Source of the DNA: JAAYJS01 sp964346185
GTDB lineage: Bacteria; Bacillota; Clostridia; Eubacteriales; Eubacteriaceae
Reading direction: 5' to 3'
Assembly (NCBI GenBank): GCA_964346185.1
Contig: CAYFTR010000015.1
Coordinates: forward strand, 1-38,589
DNA: 38,589 bases
Of this stretch, positions 24,406 to 32,792 are shown one piece after another. The notes under the pieces were generated by a model that was given only the letters and a program-made list of their open reading frames with translations, made no database searches and was not told the DNA's origin. Position 1 is the stretch's first letter; every line of letters begins with the position of its first letter. The position numbers and the translations under genes were made by a program.

Positions 24406-24458
24406 CAGTTTTATTTACATTCTATCTGCCGATTAAACACACCTCTATTGCTTTAAAC

Positions 24459-27131
24459 TTATTTTTTAAAGGCTTTTGCTATTAATTTTCCCAGTTCTAC
24501 AATTACCAAAGGTGCAAAACTTGCCGCCGCAACAATCAACCATTCGTTCATATTTAAGTAAGTAACGGAAAAAATGCTGTGGGTAAAGGGCAATAACACC
24601 ACAATTAATTGTAAGAATCCGGAAACAACAATGGCTTGCCATAAAAATTTGTTTTCAAACAACCGATCGTTAAAAACCGTCTTTCCACCCGCTTTTGCAT
24701 TGAGTACATGGGTCAGCTGCGATAACCCCAACACCGCAAAAATCATGGTGCGTGCTTCGTCGATGCCGTAGTTGGAATACCCGTAATAAAATACGGCTAA
24801 GGATATAACAGTCAGTAAAACACCGTGCAGGATAATTCTGCCGCCCAACCTGTCAGCAAAAATGGAGGATTGAGGGTCTCTCGGTTTTTGCGACATGATA
24901 TCCGGCGATGCCTTTTCCATGCCCAATGCCAGGGCCGGCAGGGAATCGGTCACTAAATTAATCCATAAAATATGGGTCGGCAACAAGGGTCTTTCCCAGT
25001 TGAGGATGGTCGCCGTAAAAATAATTAAAATCTCGGCAATGTTACAGGACAATAGGAAGTGTACGGCCTTTCGAATATTTTCAAAAATGCCCCGACCTTC
25101 TTTAACGGCGGATACAATGGTGGCAAAGTTGTCGTCGGTTAAAATCATATCCGACGCTTCCTTCGATACATCGGTGCCGGTAATGCCCATGGCACAGCCG
25201 ATGTCGGCTTTCTTTAATGCCGGTGCATCGTTAACACCGTCGCCGGTCATGGCAACCACACCGGATTTTTTTTGCCACGCATCGACAATCCGCACCTTGT
25301 GCTCCGGCGATACTCTTGCATACACCGTTGTTTTTTCGATATTGTCCAATAAATCTTCATCGGACATTTTTTCCAATTCCACGCCGGATAAGGCCTGATT
25401 GTTTTCGGTATAAATGTTTAAATCTTTTGCAATGGCAATGGCCGTGTTTTTATGATCTCCGGTTATCATCACTGTGTGGATACCGGCTTGATGACATTCT
25501 TCGATAGATACTTTTACTTCTTCTCTGGGCGGGTCGATCATACCCATCAAACCGACAAATACCAATTGACGCTCCAGGTTGTCGTAGGTGACTTCCGGCT
25601 CGGTATCAAAGGGTTTGTACGCCAATGCCAGGACACGTAGGGCTTCGTCCGCCATATCGGTATTCACTTGCAGAACTTTTTGTTTATAGGTTTCATCGAT
25701 AGGCAACACTTCACCGTTTTTATAGTAATGGGTTGCCAGGTTGATGACCTCGTCCGGTGCCCCCTTTGTAAAGGAGTAATAGCCCTCTTTGCTTTGATGC
25801 AAGGTGGTCATCATTTTTCTGTCGGAATCGAAGGGCAGTTCGCCCACTCTGGGTAAATCCGCAAGGATTTCCTGCTTTTCGATTCCCAAACGTTTCGGGA
25901 AGGCGACAAAGGCTACTTCCGTCGGGTCGCCGATTTCTACCGTTTCACCGTTTTTTTCGTTGATGGAGGCATCGTTACTCAGCATGCCGATAGTTGTTAA
26001 AAAACGTTCGTGGGTGTTAAAATCTTCCCGACTGTTAAAGTCTTCGGCGTTTTTCGGTTTGCCCTCGGTAAATACTCGGACAATGGTCATTTTGTTTTGT
26101 GTTAACGTACCTGTTTTGTCCGAACAAATAACCGAGGCGGAACCCAAGGTTTCTACCGCCGGCAATTTACGAACAATGGCATGTTTTTCCACCAAACGTT
26201 GGGTTCCCAATGCCAAAACCACGGTTACAATGGCGGGTAGCCCCTCCGGAATGGCCGCCACCGCCAAGGAGACGGCAACTAAAAAGGTTTCCAGAACATC
26301 TTTACCGCGAAAGATATCCGTTGCAAAAATAATGCCGCACGCCAGTAATGCACCGATTGCCAAGATTTTTCCCAATTCGTTGAGTTTCTTTTGTAAGGGA
26401 GTGGCAACGGTTTGTGTCGATTGCAACATACCGGCTATTTTACCGATTTCGGTATTCATACCGGTTTTGGTAACAATAAAGCTACCTCGACCGTAGGTAA
26501 CCAGCGAAGACATGTACACCATGTTAATCCGATCCCCCAGGGAGGTTTCCGGATCGGGCAATACTTCAGTCGCCTTGGTGACGGGCAACGATTCGCCGGT
26601 TAAGGCGGATTCCTGGATTTGCAAAGACGCCGCATCAAAAACACGACCGTCCGCGGAAACGTAGTCCCCGGCGTCCAACAGAACAATGTCACCGGCTACC
26701 AAATTTTCCGCTTCGATCATATGTTCCGTACCGTCTCGCAGCACCTTTGCCAGAGGTGTTGTCATTTTTTTGAGCGCTTCCATGGAATTTTCCGCTTTGT
26801 TTTCCTGTACAACACCGATAACGGCATTTACAACGACAATCACCAAAATCAGCAGGGCGTCACTCACTTCGCCCATAATGCCGGATATAATGGCCGCAGC
26901 CATTAATACGATAATTAAAAAGTCTTTAAATTGTTCGATAAACATGCCCAACAGAGTTTTACGTTTACCTTCAATCAGTTTGTTTTTACCGTCGACCTGA
27001 AGCCTTTTTTCCGCTTCCGATTGGGTTAAGCCTTTGGTGAGATCCGTTTTGTAGTGCTCTGCCACTTCGCGGATATCCATCTGAAAGGTTTGCCCGGATA
27101 AAGTCTCCGACTTTTCCACTGTTTTTTCCAT
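24459..27131 (-). CDS. P2-type cation ATPase, probable Mn2+/Ca2+ exporter
   Basis: An 890-residue P-type ATPase of the SERCA/PMR1-like group. The N-terminal cation_ATPase_N region is followed by TM1-2, actuator TGES (178-181), ion-binding PEGL in TM4 (AAIPEGLPA, 293-301), phosphorylation motif SDKTGTLT (Asp338), the nucleotide-binding domain, hinge MTGDGVNDAP and TM5-10. The group exports Ca2+, Mn2+ or both into the medium. The yybP-ykoY riboswitch directly upstream points to manganese, as for YoaB of Lactococcus. AGGAG lies 5 bases before the ATG. It converges with the DUF2284 gene. Confidence 0.93.
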   Translation of the reverse strand: MEKTVEKSETLSGQTFQMDIREVAEHYKTDLTKGLTQSEAEKRLQVDGKNKLIEGKRKTLLGMFIEQFKDFLIIVLMAAAIISGIMGEVSDALLILVIVVVNAVIGVVQENKAENSMEALKKMTTPLAKVLRDGTEHMIEAENLVAGDIVLLDAGDYVSADGRVFDAASLQIQESALTGESLPVTKATEVLPDPETSLGDRINMVYMSSLVTYGRGSFIVTKTGMNTEIGKIAGMLQSTQTVATPLQKKLNELGKILAIGALLACGIIFATDIFRGKDVLETFLVAVSLAVAAIPEGLPAIVTVVLALGTQRLVEKHAIVRKLPAVETLGSASVICSDKTGTLTQNKMTIVRVFTEGKPKNAEDFNSREDFNTHERFLTTIGMLSNDASINEKNGETVEIGDPTEVAFVAFPKRLGIEKQEILADLPRVGELPFDSDRKMMTTLHQSKEGYYSFTKGAPDEVINLATHYYKNGEVLPIDETYKQKVLQVNTDMADEALRVLALAYKPFDTEPEVTYDNLERQLVFVGLMGMIDPPREEVKVSIEECHQAGIHTVMITGDHKNTAIAIAKDLNIYTENNQALSGVELEKMSDEDLLDNIEKTTVYARVSPEHKVRIVDAWQKKSGVVAMTGDGVNDAPALKKADIGCAMGITGTDVSKEASDMILTDDNFATIVSAVKEGRGIFENIRKAVHFLLSCNIAEILIIFTATILNWERPLLPTHILWINLVTDSLPALALGMEKASPDIMSQKPRDPQSSIFADRLGGRIILHGVLLTVISLAVFYYGYSNYGIDEARTMIFAVLGLSQLTHVLNAKAGGKTVFNDRLFENKFLWQAIVVSGFLQLIVVLLPFTHSIFSVTYLNMNEWLIVAAASFAPLVIVELGKLIAKAFKK

Positions 27132-27143
27132 AATTCTCCTCTC

Positions 27144-27184
27144 TTAAAAAAAAAAGACCTTTCACCCCTGCGGTGAAAGGTCTT
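27144..27184 (-). terminator. Expression-platform terminator of the Mn2+ riboswitch
   Basis: AAGACCTTTCACC pairs with GGTGAAAGGTCTT (13 bp) over a 5-base loop and is followed by about nine T. It ends 12 bases before the ATPase ATG. AGACCTTT at the aptamer's 3' edge is typical of this riboswitch class. Confidence 0.9.
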
Positions 27185-27270
27185 ACTCACAATTAAATTG
27201 CCGTTTAGCCGGAGATATTTTCTCGAATTGACGACTAAGCGAACCTTGCGGGCGAGTTACTCCCCTAATC
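27185..27270 (-). ncRNA. yybP-ykoY (manganese) riboswitch aptamer
   Basis: On the minus strand the leader holds TTAGGGGAGTAAC, then AGTCGTCAATTCGAG, then CTCCGGC, and then GAGTAAGACCTTT joined to the terminator stem. These are the conserved loop elements of the yybP-ykoY class, which binds Mn2+ and allows read-through. Promoter TGCTATATT lies just upstream (-10 at 27277-27282). With Mn2+ bound, the terminator should be disrupted and the ATPase expressed. I identified it from remembered consensus. Confidence 0.85.
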
Positions 27271-27276
27271 ACGGTT

Positions 27277-27285
27277 AATATAGCA
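27277..27285 (-). promoter_or_regulatory. Promoter of the riboswitch-ATPase unit
   Basis: TGCTATATT is an extended -10, with TTTACT 17 bases upstream as a weak -35. The transcript begins just before the aptamer. Confidence 0.55.
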
Positions 27286-27482
27286 TAAACATTTATAAAA
27301 GTAAAGTGAAATTACAATGATGCGATTTGAGGTGTTTCGATGTATTCGAGGACAATCCTCTCTGTTTAAAGAATTGTTTTTTAACACTTTATATTCTTAA
27401 CATATTCTTTATGTTTTACATTTTACAAATAAATTATAATTAATTTAATTGTATAAGTTTCAGATGAAAGGATCTGTGCCCT

Positions 27483-28362
27483 ATGTTGAATCACCGATAC
27501 AAAACATTCATACAAGTTGCCAAAGACTTAAGCTATACAACCGCCGCGCAACACTTGTGTCTGACACAACCGTCCGTCAGTAAACATATTCGGTACATCG
27601 AAAGCGAGTTGAATGTTAAGCTTTTTGATTACGAACACAAACAACTGCATTTGACTCCGGAAGGTCGATATTTATTTAATGAAATTTTGTTATTGGAACG
27701 CCAAATTGCAAAAATTAAACAAAGGCTTGTGGGACCGCCTGTCGGCTACACACTTTATATCGGAGCCAGTCGCACCATCGGTGAGTATTATTTGCCCCTG
27801 TATACCCGTTTGTTTAAGAGTGAGGACCTTCGTTTCGATTTAACTGTCGGTAATACCGATTTTTTTGGCAAATGCGTTGATTAAAGCGGAAATTGACTGT
27901 GCTCTGGTTTCGGGACCGATCGACCGATTCGGCGGTTTATCCAAACGTGTTTTTTACGAAGACCGCATTGTTTTAGCGGGCGCGCCGAACCATTTTCTGT
28001 CAGGTAAAACCGTCAGCTACCGAGAAATTTTATCCGAAAATATTGTTTTAAGAGAAAAGGGTGCAGGTATTTATCAGGCATTAAATGCCGCCTTAGACAA
28101 AAAAAACAGTTCCTGCAAAGAGTTTACCCGTGCACTGACGTTTGACAATATCGGTCTGATCATTAAATTATTGTATAACGAGCCATGGCTTTCTTTTTTC
28201 TACCTCTCCTCGATCCAAAAAGAATTGGATGAAGGCCTTCTTGCGGAGGTATTTATTTCGGATCTGGATTTAAGACAAAAATATTTTATGATCTTTAATG
28301 ACCATTTGGTTCAACCTTCTAAAATAGATCTTCTCTACAATTTAATTAAAGAAGAGGTTTAA
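27483..28362 (+). pseudogene. LysR-family regulator, frameshifted in a T7 run
   Basis: Two frames together make one LysR protein of about 292 residues, the family norm. The first (27483-27884) has the winged helix (FIQVAKDLSYTTAAQHLCLT, LTQPSVSKHIRYIESEL) and the second (from about 27865) the substrate-binding domain (DCALVSGPIDRF onward). The frame breaks at seven T (27860-27866). With six T the product reads NTDFLANALIKAEIDCALVS, as expected. It is otherwise intact. LysR proteins such as CysB and Cbl control sulfur genes, and this one faces tauCAB tail to tail. Possible explanations are sequencing error, phase variation, slippage or recent loss. Confidence 0.85.
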
Positions 28363-28377
28363 ACCGCTTCTTTAATT
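28344..28377. terminator. 34-bp near-perfect palindrome at the LysR/tauB junction
   Basis: Seventeen-base arms (28344-28360 and 28361-28377) match at all but one position and include the last codons and stops of both convergent genes. A hairpin forms in either transcript, but the T-runs are poor. A bidirectional terminator or transcript 3'-end stabiliser is likely. Confidence 0.6.
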
Positions 28378-29154
28378 GTCCTCCGTATGAAAGGCTTCAT
28401 AAATTTCTTCTTTTATTTTTAAATAGTTTTCGTCAACAATATCGGCTCTCGGAGTATGGTTGAGTAATTTTTCGGTATAATCTACCGTGTATGCTTTGCT
28501 GATGCCGCCACCGCCCGCCGTCATAATTAATATACGGGTACCCAAGGTTAAGGCTTCGTCGATATCGTGGGTGATCATAAACATTGTCGGCTTATTTTTG
28601 TGCCACAAACCGCGAATAAAGTTTTGCATTTTTATTCTGGTAATCGCATCCAAAGCACCCAGCGGTTCATCCATCAGCACCAACTCCGGGCGGTTGGCCA
28701 ATACACGTGCCAATTGTACCCGTTGTTGCATCCCTCCGGATAATTCAAAAATATATTTATCAATATCTTTGGTCATGCCGATTTCCACAAGCAAATTTTT
28801 TACCAAGTCTTTTATTTTGTCTTTCGGTATACCCCTGCTTTTCGGCCCGAAAGCAATGTTTTCTTCGACAGTCAACCACGGGTATAAAGTTTGGTTTTGA
28901 AAGATAACCCCTCTGTGCCAAGAGGGACCTTGGACAGGTTCGCCCTTAAAATTAATTTGACCGTCCTGTATTTTTAAAAAGCCGGCCAGTAAATTTAACA
29001 AAGTACTCTTGCCGCACCCGGAAGGGCCGACAACACATACAAATTCGCCCGAAAAAATATCAAGATGGACGTCCCTTAAAATCGCCTCCTGATTGGTATC
29101 GTAAGCAAAGGTAAGGTCCTGAATGTGGACTAAGGGATTTTGTTGTCGATTCAT
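28372..29154 (-). CDS. tauB: Taurine/sulfonate ABC transporter ATPase
   Basis: This 260-residue ATPase has Walker A GPSGCGKST (43-51), Q-loop FQNQTLYPWL, signature LSGGMQQ (138-144), Walker B LVLMDEP (158-164) and the H-loop in MFMITHDIDEALTLG. It belongs to the nitrate/sulfonate/taurine group. Its ATG overlaps the tauA stop by one base (TAATG), so subunit synthesis is coupled. It powers uptake with the TauC permease at the membrane. Confidence 0.88.
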   Translation of the reverse strand: MNRQQNPLVHIQDLTFAYDTNQEAILRDVHLDIFSGEFVCVVGPSGCGKSTLLNLLAGFLKIQDGQINFKGEPVQGPSWHRGVIFQNQTLYPWLTVEENIAFGPKSRGIPKDKIKDLVKNLLVEIGMTKDIDKYIFELSGGMQQRVQLARVLANRPELVLMDEPLGALDAITRIKMQNFIRGLWHKNKPTMFMITHDIDEALTLGTRILIMTAGGGGISKAYTVDYTEKLLNHTPRADIVDENYLKIKEEIYEAFHTEDN

Positions 29155-30215
29155 TACTGCCCGCCCCTTTCTTTAACGGCTTCTTCGATATAAACAGGGT
29201 TGATAAAGGTTTCGATATCGGTGCTTTGGGGCACCTGTCGTATTTCATTTTGTATCGCTAAAAATTCGCCGATTTCAGACATGATTGTTTTTAAGTTGCC
29301 GATTTTTCCCCGTTTTCCCATATAGTCTTCCGAGAGTAAGGTTTCCGCCGGCAGCCAAATGGTTCCCTGCATTTGCTGTAGAGCGGACTCCGGCGGTATC
29401 TCCAGAGCTTTAGCTACAACGGTCGCCGCTTTTTGCGGATCATCTCTGTAACTGTCGCCGGCTTTTGCTATGGCAGCCAATATCTGCGAAGTAATGTCCG
29501 GGTATTGTTGTGTAAAGCCTTTTCTCCCCAACATAATATTGGCGGTTACAATCCCCTCTTTTGCCAAGTCCTCCGACGAAACCAACACCTGTCCATGATC
29601 GGCTATAATCGTGCTGAGCACCGGATCCCAGGTGTAAACGGCGTCGATATCGCCTCTTTGCCAAGCCGCCGCTATTTCGACGGTTTTCATATCCAATAAA
29701 TCGACTTCTTCCGACAGCCCTTGGCTTTCCAATACTTTTGCCAAACTGTAGTGGGAGGTCGAGGCGAAGGTCGTTGCTATTTTTTGTCCTTTTAAATCCT
29801 TTAAGCTTGTTATGCCGCTGTCTTCCCGAACAACCAGGGCTTCGTTTTTCCCCAACAGTTCATGAACCCAAATCAACTCTACCTCCAATTGATTGGCCAT
29901 GGCAATAATACCGTTGGTAATACCCATACTGGCAAAGTCGATCGCACCGGATGCCAATGCTTTGTTGGCTTCAACACCGGAATCGAAAACTAAAAAGTTT
30001 ACTTCTACGCCGTGACTGTTTAGTTGTTCCGCAATGGAATTGTCGGCAATGGCAATCATTTCGTCGTTAGGCACTCTTAAGTAGCCGATATTAACCACCG
30101 TCGGTTGGTTGCCTTTTTCCGAATCTCCGACATTGTAATTGGTGTAGGAGATAACTAAACCTACCATTACAAAAAGGACAATGCCCAGTTTAATGAGTTT
30201 TCTTTTTAAGCGCAT
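29154..30215 (-). CDS. tauA: Taurine-type substrate-binding protein
   Basis: I start it at the ATG at 30215, sharing one base with the tauC stop (TAATG) and 8 bases after AAAGGAC. This gives 353 residues. Residues 1-24 are a signal or anchor segment; no lipobox Cys is seen, so it may stay membrane-tethered. The body resembles E. coli TauA: FDSGVEANKALASGAID, LGKNEALVVREDSGI, FASTSHYSLAKVLES and AAWQRGDIDAVYTWDPVL. This suggests an aliphatic sulfonate such as taurine, but related sulfonates cannot be excluded. The C-terminal 50 residues are more variable. Confidence 0.85.
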   Translation of the reverse strand: MRLKRKLIKLGIVLFVMVGLVISYTNYNVGDSEKGNQPTVVNIGYLRVPNDEMIAIADNSIAEQLNSHGVEVNFLVFDSGVEANKALASGAIDFASMGITNGIIAMANQLEVELIWVHELLGKNEALVVREDSGITSLKDLKGQKIATTFASTSHYSLAKVLESQGLSEEVDLLDMKTVEIAAAWQRGDIDAVYTWDPVLSTIIADHGQVLVSSEDLAKEGIVTANIMLGRKGFTQQYPDITSQILAAIAKAGDSYRDDPQKAATVVAKALEIPPESALQQMQGTIWLPAETLLSEDYMGKRGKIGNLKTIMSEIGEFLAIQNEIRQVPQSTDIETFINPVYIEEAVKERGGQ

Positions 30216-31000
30216 TATCCCCGTCCTTTCCAAAAAACCAGATTTTTTTCAATATACAACATTGCCCGGTCAATCAATAAACCGGAAAGCCCCATAATAA
30301 AAATACCGACAAACATCACATCGCTCTTTAAATAACGGGACGCGTCGATAACCATCCAACCGATTCCCGAAGTGGCGGCCGTCATTTCCGCCGCTACCAA
30401 GGTGGTATAGGCAAACCCGAAAGCGTTGCGCAGACCCGTAAAAATTTCCGGCAGACAGGCCGGCCAAATAATTTCAAGGAAAATTTTTCGTCGGGACGCA
30501 CCTAAGGATTCGGCACTGAGAATATAATCTCTTCTGATATTACCGATTGCCGATACACAGGCAATGTATATCGGTGCAAAGGCGGCCAAAAATAATAGCA
30601 TAATTTTAGAGCGGTCATCGATGCCCATCCATAAAATGAGCAGAGGATAATAGGCCAAAGGCGGTATCGGTCTGTAAAATTGAATAAATGAATCAACCAG
30701 ACTTCTGATTTTTTTACTGTAACCGCTTAAAAAGCCGAGGGGTACCGCCGTAACAAAGGCGATAAGCAAAGATAAAAATAAGCGGACAAAACTGGCTCGC
30801 AGGTGATGACCGAAGGAAATCCCCGAATAGCCGTTGCGAACAATGGAAGTGAAAGTTTGCCAGACACGAGTCGGCGAGGGAATCATCACCGAATCTCGTT
30901 TTAATACCGTTGTGTAAACAGCCCATAATAGAAATACCGCCACCCATGCACCGTAGCTGAGCCATTTGTTATTTTTACTGTTTAAATCTTCTTTAGTCAA
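30215..31000 (-). CDS. tauC: Taurine/sulfonate ABC transporter permease
   Basis: This 261-residue membrane protein has about six helices and the binding-protein-dependent permease loop AESLGASRRKIFLEIIWPA. Segments FYRPIPPLAYYPLLILWMGI and LVAAEMTAATSGIGWMV track E. coli TauC closely. The start is TTG, five bases after GGAAGGTG. It heads the tauC-tauA-tauB operon. It lies 78 bases behind the CoA-disulfide reductase gene, with a terminator between. Confidence 0.87.
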   Translation of the reverse strand: MTKEDLNSKNNKWLSYGAWVAVFLLWAVYTTVLKRDSVMIPSPTRVWQTFTSIVRNGYSGISFGHHLRASFVRLFLSLLIAFVTAVPLGFLSGYSKKIRSLVDSFIQFYRPIPPLAYYPLLILWMGIDDRSKIMLLFLAAFAPIYIACVSAIGNIRRDYILSAESLGASRRKIFLEIIWPACLPEIFTGLRNAFGFAYTTLVAAEMTAATSGIGWMVIDASRYLKSDVMFVGIFIMGLSGLLIDRAMLYIEKNLVFWKGRG

Positions 31001-31026
31001 TCATTCACCTTCCTAATTAAAGCAAA

Positions 31027-31055
31027 GTCGAAAAAACCCTCCGGGTTTTTTCGAC
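31027..31055 (-). terminator. Symmetrical hairpin between the reductase and tauC
   Basis: A 13-bp perfect stem (31027-31039 with 31043-31055) contains six T on its 3' side and has a 3-base loop. It follows the reductase gene directly and lies before tauC on the same strand, so it may limit read-through into the tau genes. Confidence 0.75.
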
Positions 31056-31078
31056 ATGCAGTTTTTTACGTATTTAGT

Positions 31079-32776
31079 TTAGTTGAAGTTGTAGTCCGTT
31101 ACGATGGGATCGCGTCCTTGAACCTGATCGTTGTAAAATTCATATTCACTGACACCCAGGAAGGATCCGTCTAAATTATAGACATTTTCGTATCCTCTTT
31201 GGATTAAAGCTCTGCACATGTTGTAGGAGCGTTGGCTGGAACGGCAGTGAACATAAACCGGTTGATCCATGGGGATTTCGTCCAGTCTGTTTCTGAACTC
31301 ACTTAAAGGAATATTCACCGCTCCTTTAATGTGGGACCGTTCGTATTCGTGTTTTTCTCTGGCATCGATAATCATCGCACCGGATTCTACCAATTCTCTG
31401 ATTTTTGTGACCGGAACTTTTTTAAAATCTCCGTTTAAGATATTTAAGCCGACCAGGGCGGCGTGGTTAACTACATCTTTTGCCGTGGAGTAATGGGGCG
31501 AATAGGTTAATTCCAATTCCTTTAAATCCTCGAGGTTGGCTCCCAGCATAATGGCCGTGGCGATAACGTCAATCCGCTTGGTGACATTGCCTTTACCGAC
31601 CGCTTGGGCACCCATTACCTGACCGGAGGGCACGGCAAACAACAACTTAAAGAAGATGTTGTTGGAACCCGGCATAATACCGACACCGTCTTTCGGAATG
31701 ATGTAAGCAAAATCGTAGGGAATGCCCGCTTCTTTTAATTGTTTTTCGTTCATCCCGGTGCTGGCAATATTTAAGTCGAAAACCTTAACGGAAGAGGAGC
31801 CGATAACGCCTGTGTTGACATAGGTGCGACCTCTCATATGGTCTGCCGCCGCACGGGCTTGTCTTTGTGCAGGTCCCGCCAAAGCCAAAGTTGTCGGTTG
31901 TTTTGTGAAGAAGCTGGTAATTTCAATCACATCGCCAACGGCGTAAATGCTCGGATCTTCCGTTTGGTAATGGTGATTGACTTTTACATAGCCTCTTTCG
32001 TTAACGGCAAGCCCCGCCGCAACGGCCAATTCGCTGTTGGGAACAACGCCCGCCGACAAGAGAACCGCCTCCGCCGCAACGGTTTTACCTGAAGCTAAAA
32101 CAACACTGTCTTCTTTAATTTCCGTTACATAATCTTCAAGATACAAGGTCATACCTTTGTTGTAGATTTCACGGTTAACGGTTTGAACCATATCGTAATC
32201 CAACGGTACGATGATTTGATTTTGTGCTTCAATTAAAGAGACGTTAAAGCCTGCGTATTTAAAGTTTTCCGCCGCTTCTATCCCGATGTAACCGCCACCG
32301 ATTACCGCAACATTTTTAACATCTTTTGCTTTTAAGAATGCCATCAACGCTTCTAAATGAGAAACGGTTTTTAAAGGGAATACGTTTTCCTTATCGATAC
32401 CGACAATGTTTTTGGGACGAATTGCCGACGCACCGGTTGCAATAACCAATTCGTCGTAAGGTTCTTCGAAAGTTTCGCCTTTTTCCACGTCTTTGACAAC
32501 AACTTTTTTATTTTGTCTGTCGATAGATACCACTTCGTGGTTAACCTTTGCATCGATATTGTATTGATTTTTAAACTCTTCCGGTGACATTAACAGAAGG
32601 TTGTCGGAGCTCTTAATTAAACCGCTGATGTGAAAGGGTATACAGCAATTCGAATAAGAGACATAGGGTCCTTTTTCAAACATTTTAATTTCCGCAAATT
32701 CATCTAAACGACGTAAACGAGCCGCTGCGGAAGCACCGCCTGCACAACCACCGATAACAACTAATTTTTTACCCAT
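31079..32776 (-). CDS. CoA-disulfide reductase fused to rhodanese
   Basis: This 565-residue protein has an FAD/NAD(P)H pyridine-nucleotide-disulfide oxidoreductase core. FAD site: VVIGGCAGGASAAARLRR (residues 6-23); NAD site: VAVIGGGYIGIEAAENF; second FAD motif: IYAVGDVIE. A C-terminal rhodanese domain (about 460-550) carries Cys511 in VYVHCRSSQRS. The active-site segment YSNCCIPFHISG has Cys44-Cys45 where most relatives have N-C-G-L-P-Y. Fusions of this type reduce CoA disulfide, CoA persulfide or polysulfide. The 16-base gap to the YeeE gene marks an operon, so it may process imported sulfane sulfur. AAGGAG precedes the ATG. Confidence 0.9.
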   Translation of the reverse strand: MGKKLVVIGGCAGGASAAARLRRLDEFAEIKMFEKGPYVSYSNCCIPFHISGLIKSSDNLLLMSPEEFKNQYNIDAKVNHEVVSIDRQNKKVVVKDVEKGETFEEPYDELVIATGASAIRPKNIVGIDKENVFPLKTVSHLEALMAFLKAKDVKNVAVIGGGYIGIEAAENFKYAGFNVSLIEAQNQIIVPLDYDMVQTVNREIYNKGMTLYLEDYVTEIKEDSVVLASGKTVAAEAVLLSAGVVPNSELAVAAGLAVNERGYVKVNHHYQTEDPSIYAVGDVIEITSFFTKQPTTLALAGPAQRQARAAADHMRGRTYVNTGVIGSSSVKVFDLNIASTGMNEKQLKEAGIPYDFAYIIPKDGVGIMPGSNNIFFKLLFAVPSGQVMGAQAVGKGNVTKRIDVIATAIMLGANLEDLKELELTYSPHYSTAKDVVNHAALVGLNILNGDFKKVPVTKIRELVESGAMIIDAREKHEYERSHIKGAVNIPLSEFRNRLDEIPMDQPVYVHCRSSQRSYNMCRALIQRGYENVYNLDGSFLGVSEYEFYNDQVQGRDPIVTDYNFN

Positions 32777-32792
32777 GTTTTTTCTCCTTAAA

